Shown: in pieces, positions 9,086 to 17,260 of the stretch | Layout of the letters: each line of letters opens with the position of its first letter | Position numbering within the stretch: position 1 is the first letter of the stretch | Origin: Chitinophagaceae bacterium | GTDB taxonomy: Bacteria; Bacteroidota; Bacteroidia; Chitinophagales; Chitinophagaceae | NCBI GenBank assembly: GCA_016710935.1 | Contig: JADJTY010000007.1 | Span: forward strand, 1 to 19,524 | Direction: 5' to 3' | DNA: 19,524 bases | Notes under the pieces: model-generated | Seen by the model: the letters and a program-made list of their open reading frames with translations, nothing else | The model's database searches: none | Told to the model about the DNA's origin: nothing | Made by a program: the position numbers and the translations under genes

Positions 9086-10127
9086 ATGAACCGTAGAAAA
9101 TTCTTACACCTATCTGCATTAACCGCACCCCTGCTGGCTGCAAAAAAATCACTTGCTAACAGTTTGGAAGGAACGACAAGTCCCATCGTAATTTCTACCT
9201 GGGATAGCGGGATGCCCGTAAATGCGGAAGCATGGAAGATTTTATCCAAAAAGGAACCGCACTGGATGCCGTAGAAGCCGGAGCCATGCATATTGAGGAT
9301 AAGATAGATTGCTGCGTGGGTTTGGGTGGTTACCCTGACAGGGATGGGATTGTAACCTTGGATAGCTGCATTATGGATCATAAAGCCAATATCGGTGCTG
9401 TAGCGGGTTTGGAAAGAATTAAGCACCCGGTTTCTGTTGCCAGGAAAGTGATGGAGAAAACACCGCATGTAATTTTAGTGGGTGCCGGGGCACAACAATT
9501 TGCAATTGAAAACGGATTTACTTTAGAAAGCGCTGAACTATCCGGGGAGGCCAAAAAAGCTTATGCTGAATGGCTTAAAACAAGTGAATACAAACCGGTT
9601 ATTAATATAGAGAACCTGCCTGTCCGGCAGGCAGGCAAAAAACAGAACGGCCCCTTTGCACCCAATTTTTTTGAAGATGGCACAGCCAATCATGATACGA
9701 TGGGTTTGGTAGCCATGGATACGATGGGGAATTTATCGGGCGCAGTTACAACCAGCGGCATGGCATTTAAGCTACATGGCCGTGTTGGCGACTCTCCTAT
9801 TATTGGTGCAGGTTTATTTGTAGATAATGAGATTGGCGCTGCTACCAGCAGCGGCACCGGCGAAGAAGTGATACGCATTTGCGGAACACATTTGGTGGTT
9901 GAATTTATGCGCCAGGGATATTCACCCGAAATGGCCTGTAAAAAAGCAGTGCAAAGAATTGTGAAAAGAGATAAAGAAAAAGCAAAAACGCTGCAGGTTG
10001 GTTTTTTGGCGATGAATAAAAAAGGGCAGTATGGCGCATATGCCATACAAAAGGGATTTGTGTTTAGTGTGAAAAGTAAAATGAGAATCAGATTCACCCA
10101 TCGAAATTTCTAATTTAGAAATACTCA
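9086..10127 (+). CDS. Glycosylasparaginase (N4-(beta-N-acetylglucosaminyl)-L-asparaginase)
   Basis: It hydrolyses the bond between GlcNAc and Asn, the last step in freeing the glycan stub of an N-glycoprotein. It is an Ntn hydrolase that self-cleaves before a Thr. The start MNRRKFLHLSALTAPLLAAK is a Tat-like leader. ISTWDSGMPVNAEAW follows, then, after an A-run loss near 9250, the family motif KGTALDAVEAG. VGLGGYPDRDGIVTLDSCIM and ERIKHPVSVARKVM precede the autoprocessing site HDTMGLVAMD, where the Thr (codon 9697, about residue 205) becomes the nucleophile. GRVGDSPIIGAGLFVDN and AATSSGTGEEVIR complete the active site. Codons 9616-9639 (LPVRQAGK) look like an in-frame insert in the alpha/beta linker. 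The last codons shift frame near 10080; with the shift repaired the stop is TAG at about 10125-10127, otherwise 10113. Confidence 0.93.
9615..9635 (+). repeat. Palindromic repeat in frame within the glycosylasparaginase gene
   Basis: CCTGCCTG (9615-9622) and CAGGCAGG (9628-9635) form a perfect 8-bp stem with loop TCCGG. It encodes LPVRQAG in the linker ahead of the autoprocessing site, where family members normally run shorter. CCTGCCTG-type palindromes are, from memory, a dispersed repeat of this phylum. Confidence 0.7.
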
Positions 10128-10130
10128 ATA

Positions 10131-10204
10131 ATCAATGCTCAATTTTCAATGTTCAACGTGTACGGCATTGAGAATTGATTGTTGAACATTGAACATTGAA
10201 AATT
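10131..10204 (+). repeat. AT-rich inverted repeat between the asparaginase and cutC
   Basis: The left arm AATTTTCAATGTTCAAC (10141-10157) is mirrored by GTTGAACATTGAA and GAACATTGAAAATT within 10181-10204, around a short centre. The right arm ends 4 bases before the cutC ATG. It may form a long hairpin in the transcript that could hide the cutC start region or end transcription partly. TTCAATGTTCAA-type intergenic repeats are common in this phylum. Confidence 0.6.
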
Positions 10205-10207
10205 TAT

Positions 10208-10933
10208 ATGACTTTCAAACTCGAAGTAATAGGTTTTAATATTGAAAGTTGCATCCTTGCACAGGCTGCAGGTGCTCATCGCATTGAATTGTGCGACAAC
10301 CCCGGTGAAGGCGGCACTACCCCATCTTATGGATTTATAAAAGCTGCCCGCGAAAAATTACAGATCTACCTGTATCCCATCATCCGTCCGCGTGGCGGGG
10401 ATTTTTTTTACAGCGATGCTGAATTTGAAGTAATGAAAGCAGATGTGAAAATTTGCAAAGAATTGGGTTGTGAAGGTGTTGTGATTGGTATTTTACATGC
10501 AGATGGAACAGTTGATAAAGAAAGATGTGCCGCATTAGTGTCTTTGGCTTATCCGCTGGGAGTAACATTCCATCGTGCTTTTGACAGAGTTACCGATGCC
10601 GTACAGGCCTTGGAAGATATTATTGAAATCGGTTGTGAAAGAATACTTACATCGGGCCTGGTGCCTGCCGCTTCGGATGGTGCCGAAACCCTTGCTGCAC
10701 TGATAAAACAAGCTGATGAGAGAATTATCATCATGCCGGGAAGTGGTGTACGTGCTGATAATATTATTGAGCTTGCCCAAAAGACCGGCGCTGTTGAATT
10801 TCATACATCTGCAAGAATGAATATAGACAGTAAGATGAATTATACCAATGAAACAATGAAAGAAAACCTGAGATCAGTTTCATTGGATGAAAGAGAAGTG
10901 AAAATGATAATCGCTAATTTAAACAGTTTGTAA
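10208..10933 (+). CDS. cutC: CutC-family protein (TIM barrel)
   Basis: An apparently intact 241-residue protein. The ATG at 10208 gives MTFKLEVIGFNIESCILAQ. Family signatures follow in order: RIELCDNPGEGGTTPSYG, YPIIRPRGGDFFYSDAE, GCEGVVIGILHADGTVD, GVTFHRAFDR, ERILTSGLVP, IIIMPGSGVRADNI and AVEFHTSAR. CutC was named for copper tolerance in E. coli, but that role is poorly supported in many bacteria and no copper gene is near. Here it sits between glycosylasparaginase and beta-mannosidase, 1 bp ahead of the latter, which points to a task in glycan catabolism. Family is certain; reaction unknown. Confidence 0.95.
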   Translation: MTFKLEVIGFNIESCILAQAAGAHRIELCDNPGEGGTTPSYGFIKAAREKLQIYLYPIIRPRGGDFFYSDAEFEVMKADVKICKELGCEGVVIGILHADGTVDKERCAALVSLAYPLGVTFHRAFDRVTDAVQALEDIIEIGCERILTSGLVPAASDGAETLAALIKQADERIIIMPGSGVRADNIIELAQKTGAVEFHTSARMNIDSKMNYTNETMKENLRSVSLDEREVKMIIANLNSL

Positions 10934-10934
10934 G

Positions 10935-12736
10935 ATGAGAAGCTGTTCAATTGTTTTAATCCTTTTGATCTGTTTATCCTTTTCACACAAATGCCCAAAA
11001 CATCTCCATAGAACTAAACAAGAACTGGCAATTCAAAAATCAAAAAGAGAAGAATTGGTACAAAGCCACGGTGCCCGGTACTGTGCATACCGATCTGCTT
11101 GCAAATAAACTAATACCTGATCCCTATTTCAGAGATAATGAAAGTAAACTACAATGGATTGATAAAGCTGATTGGGAGTATAAAACTGTTTTTAATGTAG
11201 ATGATCAAACTTTTATAAAGAAAAATATCGAATTGGTATTTGATGGGTTGGATACTTATGCCGATGTGTTTTTGAATGGTAAATTAATTTTACAGGGTGA
11301 AAATATGTTCAGGGGCTATACTATTGATGTAAAACCTATCATCAAAAAAACAAACAATGTGCTGTTGATCAGATTTGCATCGGCACAAAATAAAGTGGAT
11401 AGTATTGCTAAATCAAAACTACCATTGATTTTACCCGATAATAACCGGGTGTATGTTCGTAAGGCGCAGTTTCAGTTTGGCTGGGATTGGGGACCGAAGT
11501 TTGTAGGTTGTGGAATTTGGAAGAAGGTATATTAAAATGTTGCTGAGTGCCAAAGATGCCAACATGAATATGCTTCGCGTTTGGGGCGGCGGTGTTTATG
11601 AAGCTAATGATTTTTATGATCTCTGTGATTCACTGGGAATCATGGTCTGGCAGGATTTTATGTTTGCCGGTGGTATGTACCCAGGCGATGAGGCTTTTAT
11701 GATTAATGTTCGGGAAGAAGTGAAATACCAAATTGAAAGATTGAAAGAGCACCCATGCATTGTTTTGTGGTGCGGCAATAACGAAGTGGAAGAAGCCTGG
11801 AAGAACTGGGGATGGCAAAACCAATTCAATTTACATGGTGCAGATTCTGTCAAAGTATGGAACGATTACAAACGGTTATTCCAGGATAGCCTGAAAAAAT
11901 GGGTGGATGAATTTGATGGAACAAGGCCATATGTTTCCACCTCACCAAAAAATGGCTGGGGCCGCAAGGAAAGTTTTACCGAAGGCGACAGTCATTACTG
12001 GGGCGTTTGGTGGGGATTGGAAGACTGGGAAGTATTTGAAAACAAGACCGGCCGCTTTGTTAGTGAATATGGCATGCAGGCCATGCCCAACTGGAATACG
12101 ATCAAAAGTTTTACTGATCCAACGGATCGGTATTTGTATTCACCCGTCATTCGGTCACACCAGAAAGCAAGTGATGGTTTTAAAAAACTGAACCATTATT
12201 TAACCCGTTATTTTATTGATTCGGCAAAGCTTAGCCGCCTTTCGCTGGAAGATTATACTTACTTATCGCAATGCATGCAGTACTACATTTTAAAGAACAG
12301 CATTGCAGTACATCGCAGTAAATACCCTGCAAATATGGGTACGCTTTTATGGCAGTTAAATGATTGCTGGCCCGTTACCAGCTGGAGCATTACTGATTAC
12401 AGCAGGCAGCCAAAAGCGGCCTGGTATGCAGTTAGGGAAGCGTATAGGGATGATGTGTTGCCGGTTAAAGATGCTGTTTATCCGAAGGATTTGAAATTGG
12501 AGAAGCCTGTATTTACCTTTAAACCAATGGGTGAAAGTTCCTTTACTATCACGAGTAATGTTGATGCCAGTTATGTATATCTGTATACAGAAAACGGAAA
12601 GTTTAATGTTACTGAAAATTATTTTAACTTAAAAGCGGGTGTTAGCAAGCAATTAAGTTTGCATGACAGATATTTCAATATACAGCAAGTACCCCAAATA
12701 AAAATAAAATCACTTTATGATACACTGGTTAAATAA
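10935..12736 (+). CDS. GH2 beta-mannosidase, with about 150 codons missing in the middle
   Basis: It cleaves terminal beta-mannose, such as the Man-beta-1,4-GlcNAc of the N-glycan core. The ATG at 10935 is 1 bp after the cutC stop and starts a signal peptide (MRSCSIVLILLICLSFS), with a frame error near 10985. The N-terminal jelly-roll reads NWYKATVPGTVHTDLLANKL, LVFDGLDTYADVFLNG and FGWDWGPKFVGCGIWKKV. The sequence then jumps at about 11521-11535, also changing frame, directly to YIKMLLSAKDANMNMLRVWG of the catalytic barrel. The Ig-like domain and first barrel strand expected between them are absent. Downstream, the acid/base Glu is in WCGNNEVEEAW (codon 11783) and the nucleophile Glu in FVSEYGMQA (codon 12065). 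The present 600 or so codons compare with about 800-860 in the family. The C-terminus overlaps the GH35 start by 20 bp. Confidence 0.88.
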
Positions 12737-14531
12737 GACAGCAATTTTTATTTCACTTTTACTTTTTAGTTTGTGCAGTACTGCACAAACCAAACACAAT
12801 TTTGCACTTTCCAAATCCGATTTTTTATTGGACGGCAAGCCCTTCCAGATCATCGGCGGAGAAATGCACCCGGCACGTATTCCAAAAGAATACTGGCGCA
12901 ACCGCATACAAATGGCAAAAGCAATGGGCTGCAATACGATTGCAGCATATATCTTCTGGAATTATCATGAACAAAAAGAAGGAAAATTTGATTTTACAAC
13001 AGAGAGCAGGAATATTGCTGAATTTATAAAAATTTGTCAGCAGGAAGGCATGTGGGTATTGCTGCGGCCAGGCCCATACGTGTGTGCAGAATGGGATTTT
13101 GGCGGCCTGCCTCCATACCTGCTTAAATACCCCGATATAAAAGTACGATGCATGGATCCCCGGTATATGACTGCTGCATTACGATAAATTGATGAGTTGG
13201 CAAAACAGGTTGTTGATTTACAATGCGTAAACGGCGGCCCGATACTGATGGTACAGATCGAAAACGAATACGGCAGTTATGGTAATGATAAAAATTATTT
13301 AGAAGCATTAAGAACCGCCTGGCTGAAAAACGGAATTAAAGTCCCGTTCTACACAGCTGATGGCCCCACTGCTTATATGCTTGAAGCCCGACATATCAAA
13401 GGCACAGCAATTGGCCTGGATAGTGGAGGAAGCGACGCAGATTTTGCACAGGCTTCTAAAAGTGATCCCGATGTTCCGGCCTTCAGCAGTGAAACTTACC
13501 CCGGCTGGCTTACCCATTGGGGAGAAAAATGGCAGCGGCCCGATACCGTTGATCTTAAAAGAGAAGTTGAATATCTTTAAAAAATAAAAGGTCGGTAAAC
13601 TTTTATGTGATACATGGTGGCACCAATTTTGGTTTTACTGCCGGTGCCAATGCATTCTCGCCAACCCAGTACCAGCCTGATATTACCAGCTACGATTATG
13701 ATGCGCCCATTAACGAACGTGGCCAGGCTACAGCTAAATATTTTACGTTGCGTAACCTCATTGCAAAATATGTTGACTATAAAATACCAACTATACCAAA
13801 AGAAATTGCAGCTATTGAAATACCGGCTATTGACATGAAGTATATGACAACCATCTGGAAACGGTTGCCGCAACCAATATTATCAGTACAGCCAAAACCA
13901 ATGGAAGATTACGGTCAAAATCAGGGACTGATGTTGTACCGCACAAAACTAATCGGACATAAAAGCGGCAAATTAAAAATATGGGAGCCACATGATTATG
14001 CGCTTATATTTTTAGACGGAAAGTTTATTGATACCGTATATCGTGATGGTGGCAACTGGACTGTAGATCTTCCCAAAACAGAAGCTGCAGACCCGGTGCT
14101 GGATATTTTAGTAGAAGGTATGGGGCATATCAACTTTGCACAATTTATGATAGATAGAAAAGGTATTACCGACAGGGTGACTTTAAATGGCATGACTTTA
14201 ATGAACTGGCTGATATATCCTTTACCAATGGATGCAGCATTTGTAACAAAGGCTGCCACACAAGATCGTGGCCTAAGGGAAGGCCCGGAATTTTTTATAA
14301 AGGGTATTTTAATTTACCTGAAGTGGGCGATACGTATTTTGACCTAAGCAAATATAGTAAAGGCATGCTTTACATAAATGGCCACAACCTGGGCAGGTAT
14401 TGGAATATAGGGCCGCAACAAAGATTGTATTGTCCGGCAAGTTGGTTAAAAAAGGTAACAATGAAATAATTCTTTTTGATCTGCTGCAAACAGAATCAAC
14501 CCCTATATTGGCTTTTAAAACACTGGAATAA
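12717..14531 (+). CDS. GH35 beta-galactosidase (frameshifted reading)
   Basis: It removes terminal beta-galactose, probably in the periplasm or on the surface. The ATG at 12717 gives a signal peptide ending SLCSTAQ. The (beta/alpha)8 barrel has FQIIGGEMHPARIPKEYW, RIQMAKAMGCNTIAAYIFWN, and GPYVCAEWDFGGLP with the acid/base Glu at residue 125. The family signature MVQIENEYGSYG follows, then SSETYPGWLTHWGE with the likely nucleophile Glu near residue 259, and IHGGTNFGF. C-terminal beta domains include a galactose-binding-like segment (GMLYINGHNLGRYWNIGPQQ). There is an in-frame TAA at 13185-13187, and 1-bp losses near 13575, 14295 and in the A-run near 14452. The reconstructed length of about 604 codons is normal, so no large piece is missing. 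Confidence 0.92.
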
Positions 14532-14532
14532 A

Positions 14533-15611
14533 ATGAAAAAAATACTGATTATATTATTTGTGTTGAATGTAACTGCAGCATCTGCTCAAACTGCAGAAAA
14601 CATCATCATCATCACCACAGATGGGCTTCGCTGGCAGGAAGTTTTTGCAGGTATGGACAGTGCCATCGCCAACAATAAAAAATTTAACCAGGATGACAGT
14701 GCTGCCATTTTTAAAAAATACTGGGCTATAGATGCTGTTGAAAGAAGAAAAAAAATAATGCCGTTCTTATGGAGTATAATTGAAAAGAACGGGCAGATAT
14801 ATGGCAACAGGAATTATGGCAACAAGATTGACAATGCAAATCCGTATTGGTTTTCGTATCCGGGTTATAATGAAATTTTTACTGGTTACCCTGATACATT
14901 GATTAACAGCAATTCTTATCCTCCCAACCCAAACACTACCCTGCTTGAATTTTTAAACAACCAGCCAAAATATAAAAACAAAGTTGCCGCCTTTGGTGCA
15001 TGGGATGCATTTGACCGGATATTAAATGAAGAAAGAGGAAAATTTCCTGTGTACTCGGCGTTTGATCTTACAGGCGGTACCCATCCAACAGCGACAGAAA
15101 AAACGATCAATAATTTATTAAAAGATTCTTACAAACCTTTTGGCGAAGCAGAGTGCCTGGATGTTTTTACACATTATGGCGCCATGAATTATCTGCAGAC
15201 AAAAAAGCCACGGGTATTATACATTTCTTATGGTGAAACTGATGAATGGGCACACAGCGGGCAATACAGGGACTATTTACATGCAGCCAACCAGGTTGAC
15301 AAATGGATAAGTGATATCTGGAATTATGTACAATCAGATCCATTCTATAAAAACAAAACGGCCATTTTTATTACAACAGATCATGGTCGTGGAGATGCAA
15401 AAAAGAAGAATGGACAAGCTCACAATACAAATTAAAGATAGTTACCAGATATGGATGGCTGCCATGGGACCGGGCATACCCGCAAAGGGAGAAATAAAAA
15501 AGCAAATCAGCAGTTATATCAAAAACAGTTTGCACAAACAATGGCAGGCCTTTGGGATTGACTTTTTCAGCTAAACATCCGATTGGAGAAAAGATTGAAC
15601 TGAATAAATAA
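14533..15611 (+). CDS. Secreted alkaline-phosphatase-superfamily enzyme
   Basis: A predicted periplasmic metalloenzyme of the alkaline phosphatase/sulfatase/phosphodiesterase fold. The ATG at 14533 is 1 bp after the GH35 stop and encodes MKKILIILFVLNVTAASAQ, a clear signal peptide. Metal-site motifs are TTDGLRW (Asp30), GETDEWAHSG (Asp and His) and TTDHGRG (Asp283, His284). FSYPGYNEIFTGYPD lies where phosphodiesterase relatives carry the nucleophile, which here would be Ser. After breaks near 15400 and 15500 it continues as IKDSYQIWMAAMGPGIPAKG, QLYQKQFAQTMAGL, LTFSAKHPIGEK and stops at 15611. Relatives are variously labelled phosphoglyceromutase or alkaline phosphatase. As the last gene of the glycan operon it might remove phosphate or sulfate from glycans. 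No sulfatase Cys/Ser-x-Pro-x-Arg motif was seen. Confidence 0.85.
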
Positions 15612-16638
15612 TGACGCATTTACAAAAGTCTTTATTAAATTCCTGCAGTCTTTGTAATAAAGCAATTTGATTACCGGCCCTTACAAAATTATGCCCTCAT
15701 ATTTTGCGCCGTAATAGCTGTCATCATTTAAATGATCAGTTAAAAAACGAATCGCCTGCATGTAGATCATAAATTCCCCGGCAAAAATGAATTGTTTTTC
15801 AACTTCGTTAACCCCGCTCCCATTTCAGATAAATAACCAGTTACAATGGCTTCATAAAATGCTGCACGGATGATAATTTTTGAGAAATCCTTTCTTCTTC
15901 ACTAACCGGGCATAAATACGTCCGCATCATATCGCCCACATCACTAATGAAATAACCATGCATAACTGTATCAGGTCAATTACACAAAGCCCCTGTCTGC
16001 ATCATCAAACAAAACATTACTGATCTTGGTATCGTGGTGCGTTACCCTTTACGGTAAATTTTTCTTTACAAATTTCATATTCATCTGCAATCCTCTTGTT
16101 TTGTTTGATCATGGCTATCAGGCCTTTTGATCGCATTATTCTTTCGGGGTTCCCGGTTTCCAATGCTATTTCAAATTGCTGATAACGAAGTGTTAGATTA
16201 TGAAAATCAGGCAGGGTTATTTTTAGTTGAGCCGCATCCAGGGCGGATAATAATTTTGTAAATTTTCCGAATTGCCTGGCTGCTTCATAAGCCTGTAGCG
16301 GCTTTTCAACCACATCAATGGTATGCGAATTTGTAATAAAAGGAAACATCCTTAATAGCTATCATCGTTTTTACAAATTCATCACCTGTAATTGTAACAA
16401 CCGGTGACACAAATAAATAATCCGGGAAATGAAGTTTCAGGTAATTATCAATCAGCCGGATATTACAAGCAATATCAGCTGGCTGTTTAAAGATCTGTTG
16501 ATTTATTTTTTGAAGAATATATTTTGCATTACCCTGTTTATCTGTGATCTTCCAGGTGGTATTGATCAATCCGCTTCCAAAAGGCATAGCCTGAAATTTT
16601 TCCTCAGATAATCCAAATTGAAATAAGATTTCCTTCAT
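15571..16638 (-). CDS. APH-family sugar kinase, N-acetylhexosamine 1-kinase-like (frameshifted reading)
   Basis: A cytoplasmic kinase of the aminoglycoside-phosphotransferase fold. The ATG at 16638 gives MKEILFQFGLSEEK, then the P-loop-like FGSGLINTTWKI and the ATP-site YILQKINQQIFK. The C-lobe has THHDTKISNVLFDD (catalytic His-x-Asp with Asn) and VIDLDTVMHGYFISDVGD with the metal-binding Asp. MMRTYLCPVSEEER, AAFYEAIVTGYLSEMGAG, EFMIYMQAIRFLTDHLN and NFVRAGNQIALLQRLQEF follow. This pattern matches N-acetylhexosamine 1-kinases and the relatives misnamed mucin desulfatase. It has breaks near 16350, 16035 and several between 15700 and 16000. The stop is uncertain: the last readable frame ends at 15571, overlapping the convergent phosphatase gene by about 40 bp; the resulting 356 codons fit the family. 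Salvage of GlcNAc or GalNAc would suit the neighbouring glycosidases. Confidence 0.82.
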
Positions 16639-16669
16639 AACTGCTAAATTCGTGTAATTATTTTAATAC

Positions 16670-17195
16670 GTGAATTTAAGAGCAGAAATATTAAAAGAAC
16701 ATTCAAAGCCCAGTGTACAAAAATTGTAAACTGGGTTGGCAGCAACCAGCAACGCTTTGATGAACTCTTCAACTTGTTTTTAAATGATGAAAACCGGGTT
16801 GTGCAAAAGAAGTGCCTGGCCCATGAGCTACTGTGTTGATGCACATCCGTCGCTCATCAGTAAACACTGGAAAGCATTGATAACATATCTTAAAAGCCAA
16901 ACCTGCACGATGCGGTAAGCGCAACAGCATCCGTTTAATGCAGAATATTGAATTGCCAGAAGCTTATCATGGCGAAATCATGGACCTGTGTTTTACTTAC
17001 CTGGAATCACCCAAAGAATCACTGGCTGTAAAAGTTTTTTCCATGTCGGTTATTGCCAATCTTGCAAAATATTATCCTGAAATTAAACCCGAACTGAAAT
17101 TAATTATTGAAGACCAGCTTCCGCATCAATCTGCCGGATTTAAAAGCAGGGCGAAAATGGTTTTAAAGCAACTTTCTCAACTCCCCGGTTTATAA
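16670..17195 (+). CDS. HEAT-like conserved Bacteroidota protein
   Basis: A predicted cytoplasmic, mostly helical protein of about 175 residues. The frame opens with GTG at 16670 (M/V-NLRAEILKEHSK), which agrees with where I recall relatives starting. After a 1-bp error in CAAAGCCC it reads CTKIVNWVGSNQQRFDELF, then FLNDENRVVQ, and near-repeat helical units continue to EAYHGEIMDLCFTYL, SLAVKVFSMSVIANLAKYYP and LKLIIEDQLPHQSAGF. Stop TAA at 17195. Further errors lie near 16795 and 16860-16910. The paired-helix pattern suggests a HEAT/ARM-type solenoid. Function unknown. It is divergent from the kinase, with only 31 bp between the two starts. Confidence 0.7.
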
Positions 17196-17260
17196 GTAGT
17201 TTGTAGAATTAACTCTATTACAATCGGGCAAATTCTGTAGAACTTTACCTGTCAATTGTA

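Noticed and set aside
9690..10097. Minus-strand open frame of 135 codons
   Set aside because: It is the reverse shadow of the glycosylasparaginase gene, whose active-site motifs are on the plus strand.
13185..13187. Stop-codon recoding in GH35
   Set aside because: TAA is used as a normal stop elsewhere in the window, and the error rate makes a base-call fault far more likely than recoding.
15615..15662. CTTTATTA/TAATAAAG inverted repeat as a bidirectional terminator between the convergent genes
   Set aside because: It is short, widely spaced and appears to lie within the coding end of the kinase (LLQRLQEFNKDF), so the support is too weak.
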